30,544 nt of DNA from Flavobacteriales bacterium UBA7325. Its GTDB lineage: Bacteria > Bacteroidota > Bacteroidia > Flavobacteriales_D > Crocinitomicaceae. Made by a program: the position numbers and the translations under genes. The notes below the pieces were generated by a model that ran no database searches, was not told the DNA's origin, and saw only the letters and a program-made list of their open reading frames with translations. The DNA lies in contig DKPV01000008.1 in the NCBI GenBank assembly GCA_002471375.1, forward strand, positions 886-31,429. The letters are read 5' to 3'. Shown in pieces: positions 8,601 through 15,659 of this stretch (position 1 is the first letter of the stretch; every line of letters starts with the position of its first letter).

Positions 8601-9316
8601 TCACCCCAATTACCATCAAGCAATTTCTTGCGGACATAAATATCAAGACCAGTTTCGCCCTTCTCTCCGTAACTCGAGTAATAAACTGAAGTTGCATTTT
8701 TTGGAAAATGAACAATAGGCACATGGCCCATCTTCTTATCCATCTTACTTTGAAAACGCTCGGTAACAAGAATATCACCACCGATAATCTGCATATCATG
8801 ATAGAGACGGAAAAATTTGTCCTCATCAATCTGCTTTTTTTCAGAGACGATAATATCAGTAAAATTAGACATCAGGCGTTTGCCGTTATCGCACATTTCA
8901 ATCTCTCGATCTACATCAAAGCCTTTATCTTTTGAAGATCTCCTCTTCTTATATTCACGATACATTTTCTTTGCATCCTTAAACTGATAATTGAGATGAA
9001 GAGCTCTGCCCCGAAAGTAATATGCTCGTGGGTCAGCAGAACTACTTGTAATCGCGTATGTCAAATATCGCAATGCGTCCTTTTTCTTATTGTCGGCATT
9101 GAAGAGTAAGCACGTACCGTATCGATAATTGTAATCGTAATCTTCGGGATGTAAAGAAATTAAGCGCAAATAAAGTGCTGTAGCCTTAACGTATTGCTCT
9201 TTTTCAAAAAGCTTGTTGGCATTTTCCTTTATCTCTGCCTCTGTTTCCTGAGCGAACGCTGTCGCTGAAACACAAAGAAGAACTAGGACCGTTAATATTT
9301 TCTTAAACAATTTCAT
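2627..9316 (-). CDS. Giant exported TPR-PD40-coiled-coil-SPOR protein, 2229 aa
   Basis: The ATG at 9316 is chosen because it opens a clean signal peptide (MKLFKKILTVLVLLCVSATAFAQ); a GTG at 9343 would only add nine hydrophilic residues. Order of parts (2229-aa numbering): TPR-like helices about 25-125 (EQYVKATALYLRLISLHPED); PD40/WD40-like propeller strands about 205-330 (NFPYLHPSGQYLYFSSKGH, GGYDVFMARF); a carboxypeptidase-regulatory-like beta domain about 350-415 (SNAKGKYSYVFPQGGKYTYKI); about 1,350 residues of charged helix/coiled coil with degenerate repeats of about 103 residues; SPOR-like domains at about 1811-1895 (TYRVQIGAFARAIPQ) and 1955-2040 (FFSVQIGVFNRP), and two weaker related segments to the end. 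TPR plus PD40 recalls PorE-type Bacteroidota envelope proteins; SPOR domains bind denuded peptidoglycan. A scaffold between outer membrane and wall is inferred. No transmembrane helix follows the signal peptide. Confidence 0.85.
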   Translation of the reverse strand: MKLFKKILTVLVLLCVSATAFAQETEAEIKENANKLFEKEQYVKATALYLRLISLHPEDYDYNYRYGTCLLFNADNKKKDALRYLTYAITSSSADPRAYYFRGRALHLNYQFKDAKKMYREYKKRRSSKDKGFDVDREIEMCDNGKRLMSNFTDIIVSEKKQIDEDKFFRLYHDMQIIGGDILVTERFQSKMDKKMGHVPIVHFPKNATSVYYSSYGEKGETGLDIYVRKKLLDGNWGEPQMLTGEVNTPYDDNFPYLHPSGQYLYFSSKGHNSMGGYDVFMARFDPTVNGFMRTENVDFAICSPDDDLFYVVDSSYQNAYFASARQSEEGKLHVYRVRVARIPIQEVFIMGDFLSEINPENKDMTVTIFAGATGNEIGVIKSNAKGKYSYVFPQGGKYTYKIKIDGIDGVTEIDLDLPFLDEFRPLKQRVIHKQTPEGEVVMIENLFDELIEGGSELIGPILRKKAELDINLNDFDAEVLAALDLAKKRDEILADLGYDGLSSREVQNQLNELAIAERDQNENIKKMSDGIDQNIINTSLDLNELVDAQQELINRAAATDDPVEKYEHLKEAKKIGAEIIALTDQIAGLNKLKSTIQSEFGNSDGRENIQDLSTKFDELIQARDEEDAWNILALNQSEIFEIRNSSPKAMIAYMIDESIELRKKQNALRERNNSNTANISQLEADISLLKGQLPGAKKKQRKELEEEILFKTQELEAYIEDQAFSKADIAAIDREANVLDENVDVLQESITGSLVATISVDEVEAAVKAASKIENEGIDKQIETDIEALENNYPEITSAGPAEIPTQENVQNKLEASHAEAVSQIISNSEQTELEKLTKLIANNEATIDRSTSEIQALQIKLEGDPENMDLLEEQTSLVQYLTKLEDENEGFRNQVDQINIENPPVAISKEDLVEGLLPGFNEEVRSIKTNTNLNEEEQLDQLQVKTQKLDGAVNERLNDIRTQLESDPTKNELLAQLDILESVRAENTEEIARIDARLRELTSTTVATESTNSEIIEEILPGHESNMNAIASNNELQPLDRLTQQQTAEEELLTSTNQKIKVLDAELTSNPNDPVLLKRKDKLEEIASTTSNTIDERAQEINALTNVSSIVDLEGIKTRIQESIAGTRESDIAELRNSSGTAGEISIGVWDLEQEYLDRLVAEATSVNQRAEANPENQEAQTEVQAIKELIEAQENEVAAQRIKAFEDAVTVTNNSQLIAGVDRKYSIEMGELFQESPRDNDAIAEREADLQNKLQKELDKKRKELDRSYSVNVDLEWMLLDKELTESKKREEIARAGTEVIAVERDQEGFIEEIRNTLLSENATEVSTTYTEKEELETQDEVLQAYENGLITELSILEAQQLESPSEQTVAKIDWVKEELETIRNKRGSISISLDEFGTEVIAANVSIESDPTLAKLENDEAALVKQLDDPNLSTSEREQIKASIQEVQTAQVEHGNEITSESIDESQEEQEALTNALLNNGGPTRESPLIASAIDASVEERKVIDQLVNDADNAKSSQEREYLLDQAETRQKALVESLEDIVQNQQVNTIEENEGITIYTEADLQERKRRYTIQIGDFDTQLFQIDEQISEAKRREIPELEDQRANLLLQRDRAAQQLKEVNSQIENLPVEETIPRIASAALEQDVSFNEEREIAVSEEYAAYRIEGIKALELENQARAVENELVKEREDLLAIISGVNPELSDMERQEYITLRTNRIKTLESELEQINSDLAIQTDIADKLLPTNAEEAMKIQNLLARGVRPLKVVTAALALIQMPSTGLAINETMPSIYSEANPIPVGVESPSGLTYRVQIGAFARAIPQDLFKEFNPVSGEKIGNTGITRYMAGFFNNSDSVVTARQQIRSLGYRDAFVVAYCDGERITFGEARRREAAGTCVPKVYKELMMEVAENTADHLGIPLTNEVKEVPEYTYNLAPGAIPADPIELKKGLFFSVQIGVFNRPVSEKRLKNMPDILTIRLPTGQIRYSTGMFDSASGCKSRKIEAYESGIEDAFIVAYYNGVRIKVYEANDLLAKYGPSILQSNIDESEPVVIVETPSDIIRTDTVVTEVIEVPVDIPANEEIKVQVVTKQTFDAFPRDILNRYNTEGNFYYDANDGKVKSVIYDNENMLPRLFKFEEDIDTVYLSSDALAMEMNKTTLQVQLATETVPGDLVDLVLRLPYPREFVKVGKGLILTIEGIEPTKLLGVQNQVRMIGLEPVVLETINEN

Positions 9317-9319
9317 AAA

Positions 9320-9340
9320 ACATCGTTGATCACACGATGT
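9320..9340 (-). promoter_or_regulatory. Inverted repeat just upstream of the giant gene start
   Basis: Perfect 7-bp arms ACATCGT (9320-9326) and ACGATGT (9334-9340) flank TGATCAC. It lies 3 nt upstream of the ATG at 9316, where a ribosome must bind. It could be an mRNA hairpin limiting translation or a dimeric protein-binding site. No TAnnTTTG box is visible in the 99-nt gap around it, so expression probably depends on upstream genes. The function is inference. Confidence 0.35.
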
Positions 9341-9415
9341 CACTAGTTTCTAATACGCCTGGTTTCTAAAAAGGTTCAATAGAATTGGCTAACAATTCAT
9401 TAACCAAAATCCCCC

Positions 9416-12400
9416 TTATTCGTACAGACGCATAAATTTAGCTAGAAATGCGCTATTTGTCGTCATTTCGTATTTGAAGTTTTTCTTTTTACGCTTGTCT
9501 TCCTTGATTGCATTTACAGCTGCACTGAACTCAGAATCACCCGATTTAATTCGTAGGACTCCATCCTTTTGAGTCATTTGATAATTCATGAAATAGTCCA
9601 GCCCTCCAGGAATATCAATCTTGAGTGTAAACATATCGTTATTCATTTTCCCTTTCGTACCGGAATAGGTTTGCTGGAAGAATGCTTTCATAGGCACATA
9701 TTTCATAACTGGCTTTCCGTATACATTAACAAGAACAGCAGATTCAACATCTGTAATTAGTCCCGTTGTCTGAAGACGGCTGCTCTCGTATGAACTGAGG
9801 CGTAGACCAGTAATTGTCATTGTTTTCTCAAGTCCATCTGGAAGTTTCTTAACTTTACCTTCCTGAACAAACTCCTCTACAAATCTATCCGCTGCCTTTA
9901 ATCCATCCCACTCCACAATGGCTTGTTCAAGTGTATTTGAATTAAAATCAGAAGGCTGAAGCCCTTCAACTTCATTGATTCGATCCGCTGCCCCCTGCAT
10001 AACGTTCTTATCAACTGGCATATCAAATCGCGCCGTAAGATTCATTGTAGTTTTCCCAGTTGACTGGTTGTAATTTACAATTCCTACTGCATCAACAACG
10101 GCGTCTCCATAGTTCATACCAAGGTCGATAATACCATCTCCATTCATCGAGCAGCTCTCAGTGTGCAAGGCGATGTAGTTACCTTTCTCATCACGGTTAA
10201 TCAACTTATCCCTTGACGCAATCTGAAACTCCTTAGTCCCTGCATCATATTGAAGGTATCCGCTAGAAGTCATCACAATAGGGTCGGCCGGATCGACAAG
10301 CGATGATAAGAATGTTGGATATAGCGCAATGCTATCCGTATTTGGAGAATCTCTCCAAACAATTCCGGCCGAAATTGCACCACCATCTAAATCCTTCATC
10401 TCAGCGACAACTGGAATTTGTATATTTTTTGGATCAATTTCAGATCTAAAAGCCATCCAGTTTCTATCAAACTTCGCACAGCCGTGATTAATTCTAGCTG
10501 CACCAGAAAATGATATTAACGGATTATCCGCATGAATTGATACATCACCATAAAAATCAAACTCGGCACTTAACTTAAAGTCTTCGTCTACGGCAACTTT
10601 ACCAGAAGCTTTTGTTTGAAATGCGGTATCGAGACCAATGTTATTCATCGCTATGTACGTTACATTGCTATCCACATCAAAGTAAGGATATTGACCCGAC
10701 GCCTCGTAATCTCTCTTGGCTTTTATCTTAACTGTTGCTTCTTTGAAGCTATGATACTTAGTGATGTAGTTAGCAACGATCGAAGCATTTTGTAACTCAT
10801 CCATCTTCGCTTTCTTACGAATAATTACTTTCATACTGTCAGGATATATTCGTGCATCCGCGACATCAATGTATTCCACTTTAGAGCAGTAAATAATTTT
10901 TTTCTTACCATCAAAAGTTGCTCGCGGAGCTCTGAAATTCAGTGAGTCTTGGTTCTTACGAGTTGAGAAAAAATTTGACCCAACCAAATCTACTCCTACA
11001 TCAATATCAAGACGAGCTGCACCACTCTTTTCCATTTCAATTGAAATTTCATCCATGAGCCACTTGAAGACATCCATTTTTGCGATATATTGATTCACTG
11101 GAAACTCTACCTTACGGTCTCCATCATTGGAATTAAATACACCCAAACGATCTTTAAAAGAAACATCAGATTTCACATTGTCTGTTGTAAATACTAGTGC
11201 ATCCTCTTCATTATCAGACCCTTCATTTTTTAATCTAAATGAGGATGTATCCGCTAAGATATCGTATCTCTTGAACTCGAAATCTTCAGATATCAAGTTA
11301 GATTTGCTAAAGGTCATTAATCCAAAGCCTCTCATTCCTGTCGGACGAATAGTTACGGTTCCTCGCAATTTGGCCTCATCACCAAACATTGACAAATCGT
11401 TTTTAGGTGTTGATGCTGCACGCAAAATATTTAGGTCAGGAATGTATGTTATAAAAGCCTTTTCAGATGAAGCATCTGGAAACTCTACTCCAGTTTCTAC
11501 CGGACGATTTACAAATTTGGCAAAACCAACTGTGGAATCTGGCAGGAAGCTCAGTGCTTTTGAAACAGATGTAGAGGACATGAAATTAATAGTTCCACTT
11601 CCCTGTAATCCATTGTTAGAAAGAACAATCTTGTTCTTGTATTTCGCATCAGTTCCATAGAAGGTATATCCATTATCTGGCGCTATTGTCGCAAACCCCA
11701 ATGAATAATCCTGCATGATTTTTAGCGGCTCTTTAATATTCGGGAAAATACCAGCTGACACAAGCTCTCCTTCCAATCTCATAGCACTTTCCTTAAAGGT
11801 ATTGAGACTATCCATTTCGAATGGAGCTACCGTATAATAGAATCGTGCACTATCGTATGCCCCTCTGTAGATCTCTTCGGAGTTATAGTATACTTTGGTC
11901 TCATTGACAGAATTAAGTTTTGGATAGGCTGCAAACTCTTCTTTTACCCCTGAGCGGTTTGTTGGATCATCGATAAGAATCTCTCCCGCTACTCCTCTCA
12001 AGATACTAGCCATTGGGATTCCTCGGGTACCATGTGTTTTATCCAACGGGCGCACTCTAAACAAGCTTTCGTTTGTTTTTTGAAGCTTAATTTTGAAGTC
12101 ATTGTAGGAGAAAGATGCCGATTCTGCATTTGTTTCCAATTTACCAGCGTTCGTCCATCCTGTGTAAACAAAATCTCTATTTTCCTTCACTTTAACCAAT
12201 CCATCGGCAGGAAAAATAATTGTGTTTTTATTGGCTGAAAGGAGAACGTTATCAACGGCATCAAGATCTAGCTCTAATGTCGAGAGACTTAAAACTGCGA
12301 AGTCCTTCTTAAGAGTTAATGCCCTATTTCTTTGGTCGAATTCAGCCTTAAAGCTTGGATCACTCTCAGCAAGGGCAACCAGACTTCCAGTTAATTTACG

Positions 12401-14029
12401 TGGACGAAGATCAGATCTGAAAACGATATTGTCATAATCACGTTTCCCTACTTTCGCTCTAACGAAATTATCCAGTTTCGGCTTCACTACAACGGTCTTC
12501 AATTCAGAATCATAACTAATAAAACCTAAACTTGAGAGCTGTAGTAAAAGTGGCTTCGCTTGATCTACAATTTTATTCAATGCAGTTGCGGCCTGCCCTT
12601 CCGTTAAGTTATGTTCATCATACTTGTAACAAAATTTTGACAAAGCAACTAAAGGATGAGTGGCCTCCATCGATTGAAGTTGATCATACAAACGAGCATC
12701 AAAATATGATTGAGACTCAAATCGAGCTAATCTCTGCTCTTGACTTGTCCCGAACTCATATGTATAATGAAGTTCATCTTCATCTAGGTTCCAAATAATC
12801 TTAGGAACGTAAACATCTAATTTGTGATATGAATCTTGAAATGGAGCTTCTCCAATTCCTGATTTAGCGCGAACAAATTGTATTTGCTTTTTAACTATAT
12901 TGAAGTCTAAGCCAATTCCAGGATGTGTCAAGGAATCGCCTGTTTTGAAGAAAAGAGCCATTTCGCCCTTAAAGACAGCAACTTTTTCTGATGAGACAAC
13001 TATTTCCTTTGCCTTCGCAGTAATGAACGGCACATTGTCTTTTTTAATTGTAATCATGGCACGTTCCGAATCAGTACCAGCACCCAGAAAAGATGCTCCT
13101 TCAAGCGCAAATCCACCAATGTAATCTACTCCAGGAACGATCTCATTAATCATCAATCGCTTCTCGAATGATAAAAACTGTGGGTAAATCTTATCCTCTT
13201 CTCGATTGAACTTGAATGCTCGCTCTGTAAGAATTCCTTTAATCGGTTTGTCGAAATAGGTTGTTGTCAATGCTACAGAATCGAAGCGTATCGTAGATGA
13301 TTTTAATGTGTGATCATAATTTCCAAGGACAGCAAAGTTTTTTGTCGGATCAAGTCCCACTTTATCCCACGTTATCTTACCTCCTTTACCTATCCATTTG
13401 CGTAGAACAGGATCGTAATCCCCTGTTGTTTCAATAATTACCAAACTATCAACCGTTGAACCCCTGTTGGCTCCAGATTTACTGATCGCACGACATACCA
13501 AGTTACCACCAGATAAGTTCACATTTACCTTCTTGTCGAATTCAAACGCATACTCACCTCCTAAGTAGTACCAAGCAAAGTTTGATGAAGTTGAGATCTT
13601 ACCTGTAGAAAAGAATCCTGAAGAGAATTCAACAAATGACTTAATTTTCTTTACTTGTCTTGAACCCAGCATTTTCTCTACCGTGGATTGCCATGCAACA
13701 TAGCTATCTTTAGGTTGGTCACTGGTTACAAAAGCTGAAACAGAGAACACATAATTGTAAATCTCTGGGTATACTTTTAGGCGTTTTGTCTCCATGAGGT
13801 TACATGTTTCCACCATTTTGGAAAAATAATCGTCTGGGAAATTCTGGCTCTCAATCAATAGTGGCGTAAGCTCATTTTTAACAAAATCTCGATGTTCACT
13901 TGTTCCAGATTCAGCAATTTTCTTTTGGAAATCCTTCACGAATTTCTCTCGCGTATTTGGGAATGATTGTGACATGCTCATAAATGAGGCCATCATCAAT
14001 AAGCATAATAACCAGTATTTACGATTCAT
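9416..14029 (-). CDS. Large exported beta-rich protein of unknown function, 1537 aa
   Basis: It begins MNRKYWLLCLLMMASFMSMSQ, a signal peptide, and has no later transmembrane segment. About 110 residues of helix (REKFVKDFQKKIAES..., YNYVFSVSAFV) lead into some 1,350 residues dominated by short beta strands alternating with D/N/G/K turns, such as VVSSEKVAVFKGEMALFFKT, FVYTGWTNAGKLETNAESAS and LDIDVGVDLVGSNFF. The style recalls LptA/OstA-like or AsmA-like beta scaffolds, but I recognise no diagnostic motif. A segment about residues 390-425 (GEAPFQDSYHKLDVYVPKI) is strikingly specific and would make a good family signature. The C-terminus is basic and aromatic (DKRKKKNFKYEMTTNSAFLAKFMRLYE), not a clear T9SS sorting domain. 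The gene follows prmA by 36 nt and precedes the 2229-residue protein, suggesting the two giants are made together. Function unknown. Confidence 0.8.
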   Translation of the reverse strand: MNRKYWLLCLLMMASFMSMSQSFPNTREKFVKDFQKKIAESGTSEHRDFVKNELTPLLIESQNFPDDYFSKMVETCNLMETKRLKVYPEIYNYVFSVSAFVTSDQPKDSYVAWQSTVEKMLGSRQVKKIKSFVEFSSGFFSTGKISTSSNFAWYYLGGEYAFEFDKKVNVNLSGGNLVCRAISKSGANRGSTVDSLVIIETTGDYDPVLRKWIGKGGKITWDKVGLDPTKNFAVLGNYDHTLKSSTIRFDSVALTTTYFDKPIKGILTERAFKFNREEDKIYPQFLSFEKRLMINEIVPGVDYIGGFALEGASFLGAGTDSERAMITIKKDNVPFITAKAKEIVVSSEKVAVFKGEMALFFKTGDSLTHPGIGLDFNIVKKQIQFVRAKSGIGEAPFQDSYHKLDVYVPKIIWNLDEDELHYTYEFGTSQEQRLARFESQSYFDARLYDQLQSMEATHPLVALSKFCYKYDEHNLTEGQAATALNKIVDQAKPLLLQLSSLGFISYDSELKTVVVKPKLDNFVRAKVGKRDYDNIVFRSDLRPRKLTGSLVALAESDPSFKAEFDQRNRALTLKKDFAVLSLSTLELDLDAVDNVLLSANKNTIIFPADGLVKVKENRDFVYTGWTNAGKLETNAESASFSYNDFKIKLQKTNESLFRVRPLDKTHGTRGIPMASILRGVAGEILIDDPTNRSGVKEEFAAYPKLNSVNETKVYYNSEEIYRGAYDSARFYYTVAPFEMDSLNTFKESAMRLEGELVSAGIFPNIKEPLKIMQDYSLGFATIAPDNGYTFYGTDAKYKNKIVLSNNGLQGSGTINFMSSTSVSKALSFLPDSTVGFAKFVNRPVETGVEFPDASSEKAFITYIPDLNILRAASTPKNDLSMFGDEAKLRGTVTIRPTGMRGFGLMTFSKSNLISEDFEFKRYDILADTSSFRLKNEGSDNEEDALVFTTDNVKSDVSFKDRLGVFNSNDGDRKVEFPVNQYIAKMDVFKWLMDEISIEMEKSGAARLDIDVGVDLVGSNFFSTRKNQDSLNFRAPRATFDGKKKIIYCSKVEYIDVADARIYPDSMKVIIRKKAKMDELQNASIVANYITKYHSFKEATVKIKAKRDYEASGQYPYFDVDSNVTYIAMNNIGLDTAFQTKASGKVAVDEDFKLSAEFDFYGDVSIHADNPLISFSGAARINHGCAKFDRNWMAFRSEIDPKNIQIPVVAEMKDLDGGAISAGIVWRDSPNTDSIALYPTFLSSLVDPADPIVMTSSGYLQYDAGTKEFQIASRDKLINRDEKGNYIALHTESCSMNGDGIIDLGMNYGDAVVDAVGIVNYNQSTGKTTMNLTARFDMPVDKNVMQGAADRINEVEGLQPSDFNSNTLEQAIVEWDGLKAADRFVEEFVQEGKVKKLPDGLEKTMTITGLRLSSYESSRLQTTGLITDVESAVLVNVYGKPVMKYVPMKAFFQQTYSGTKGKMNNDMFTLKIDIPGGLDYFMNYQMTQKDGVLRIKSGDSEFSAAVNAIKEDKRKKKNFKYEMTTNSAFLAKFMRLYE

Positions 14030-14065
14030 AGTTCGATGTATATTTCAATTAATGTCTAAAGGCAC

Positions 14066-14911
14066 CTAGCCCTGTTTGACAAGTCGAATGCCTGCCCATT
14101 CATCTTTAGCGTACTCTTGTACTGCTGTAAGACCGTATTGCGAAGCAAAAGTTACTAGCTCTTCAACATCAGAGCTAAAAAAGCCACTCAACAGCAGAAT
14201 TCCATCTTTGTCGAGAGCACTCGCATAATTTGCCATATGCGATTTAAGTACATTCTTATTAATGTTGGCAATAATCAATCCAAACTTTTCAGCTTCAATT
14301 TTATCAATATCACCGCAAACTGATTCGATCTTTTCACAGTTATTTCGTGTGGCATTTTCGGCGGCATTAACTGCTGACCAATCCTCTATATCCACAGCTA
14401 GTATTCTGTCGGCTCCTAATTTCTCTGCGAAAATCGAAAGAACTCCCGTGCCGGCTCCCATATCAAGAACGCTTTTAGGCATTGAGGCTAGATCGAAAAG
14501 AGCTTTAGTCATCATCCATGTTGTTTGATGATGCCCTGTCCCAAATGACATCTGAGGCTGAATCACAACTACACTTCCCTTCCCGAGAGATTGATCGTGA
14601 AATGGAGCTAAGATGGTTGCGATTTCATCAACATATACGGGATGAAAATCGGCTTCCCATTCAGCATTCCAATTTTGATGTGGAATAATCTTCCCTTCCC
14701 ATTCGCATTTTACTAAATCACTAGAAGAACAAGAAACACTGCTCATGACTGTTTTAGCATCCGTATCTGCGGCAGCATATGCTTGCACACCCTCCTCCGT
14801 TTGTACGAAACTATCAAAGCCTAAATCAGAAAGCTCGGCAACAAGGATGTCACTCCAAGGGTCTTTAGGAGTGAGCTTTATTGTCAATTCGAGCGTATCT
14901 AAATTTTCCAT
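14066..14911 (-). CDS. prmA: Ribosomal protein L11 methyltransferase PrmA
   Basis: PrmA transfers methyl groups from S-adenosylmethionine to ribosomal protein L11 in the cytoplasm. The 281-residue product has the two-domain layout: an N-terminal substrate-binding region (residues 1-75, TLELTIKLTPKDPWSDIL...), the linker NWNAEWE (80-86), MSFGTGHHQTT (121-131), SAM motif I DMGAGTGVLS (150-159), the acidic motif II VDIEDWS, and the catalytic-loop motif NINKN (216-220). The ATG follows the TAA of tpiA with no gap (TAAATG), so translation is probably coupled. It lies in the block DUF1599 - DoxX - tpiA - prmA, a recurring Bacteroidota arrangement. Confidence 0.95.
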   Translation of the reverse strand: MENLDTLELTIKLTPKDPWSDILVAELSDLGFDSFVQTEEGVQAYAAADTDAKTVMSSVSCSSSDLVKCEWEGKIIPHQNWNAEWEADFHPVYVDEIATILAPFHDQSLGKGSVVVIQPQMSFGTGHHQTTWMMTKALFDLASMPKSVLDMGAGTGVLSIFAEKLGADRILAVDIEDWSAVNAAENATRNNCEKIESVCGDIDKIEAEKFGLIIANINKNVLKSHMANYASALDKDGILLLSGFFSSDVEELVTFASQYGLTAVQEYAKDEWAGIRLVKQG

Positions 14912-15658
14912 TTAAAATGAATCTATTATTGCACAAAAGGAAGTTGCATCTAATGCCGCTCCTCCAATTAGTCCACCATTTACATTTGGGCATGCAAAGA
15001 GTTCTTTCGCATTTGCAGATTTACAACTTCCGCCATATAGAATAGAGATTGACTCTGCGATATCATTCGTGTACTTTTCTGACAACATCGCTCGAATTTC
15101 ACGGTGCATATCCTCAGCTTGTTCAGATGAAGCTGTTCTTCCAGTGCCAATTGCCCAAATTGGCTCATAGGCAATTATTCCATCTCTCATTTGGTCTGAA
15201 GCCAGATGAAATAAACTTTCTTCAAGTTGATTTCTAACAAACTCAATCTCTGTGCCCGCTTCGCGGACCTCAAGAGGCTCTCCACAACAAAAGATAAATT
15301 GAAAATTATTCTCGATTGCAGCATCGACCTTATCTTTCAAAATTGCATTTGTTTCATTGAATAGTTCTCTTCGTTCGCTGTGTCCAATCAGTCCAATGCT
15401 AGCTCCTGCACTCTTCACTTGTTTTATAGAAACTTCTCCCGTAAAGGCACCTTTCTCTGCTGCATTGAAATTTTGAACACCAACCAAGCATTTGCTCGAG
15501 CTTGTTTTTTTCGCTGCATCAACAAATAAGGCAGGTGGAAAAACCATCACCTTTACATCTGATGGCAGTGATGACGCTTCAATACTTCGTATTAAATCTA
15601 CTCCTTCATCTAGGCAAAGGTTCATTTTCCAATTCCCAGCTACAATCTTTTGCGGCAT
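14912..15658 (-). CDS. tpiA: Triosephosphate isomerase
   Basis: TpiA interconverts dihydroxyacetone phosphate and glyceraldehyde 3-phosphate in glycolysis and gluconeogenesis. At 248 residues it has the normal length. Catalytic elements are in place: NWKMN with Lys11, GHSERR with electrophilic His93, and the base Glu165 in AYEPIWAIGTG, which also carries the flexible loop 6. The phosphate-binding YGGSC and NGGLIGGAAL follow. The only small departure is Cys after YGGS where Val is commoner. The start lies 1 nt after the stop of the DoxX gene and the stop abuts the prmA start, so this is an operon gene under upstream control. Confidence 0.97.
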   Translation of the reverse strand: MPQKIVAGNWKMNLCLDEGVDLIRSIEASSLPSDVKVMVFPPALFVDAAKKTSSSKCLVGVQNFNAAEKGAFTGEVSIKQVKSAGASIGLIGHSERRELFNETNAILKDKVDAAIENNFQFIFCCGEPLEVREAGTEIEFVRNQLEESLFHLASDQMRDGIIAYEPIWAIGTGRTASSEQAEDMHREIRAMLSEKYTNDIAESISILYGGSCKSANAKELFACPNVNGGLIGGAALDATSFCAIIDSF

Positions 15659-15659
15659 T

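Noticed and set aside
9317..9343. GTG-initiated nine-residue extension of the giant TPR/SPOR protein
   Set aside because: It would put hydrophilic residues before a textbook signal peptide and covers the inverted repeat.
11127..11660. 177-codon plus-strand ORF inside the 1537-aa gene
   Set aside because: Ser/Thr/Leu-rich antisense shadow of a long, signal-bearing coding frame.
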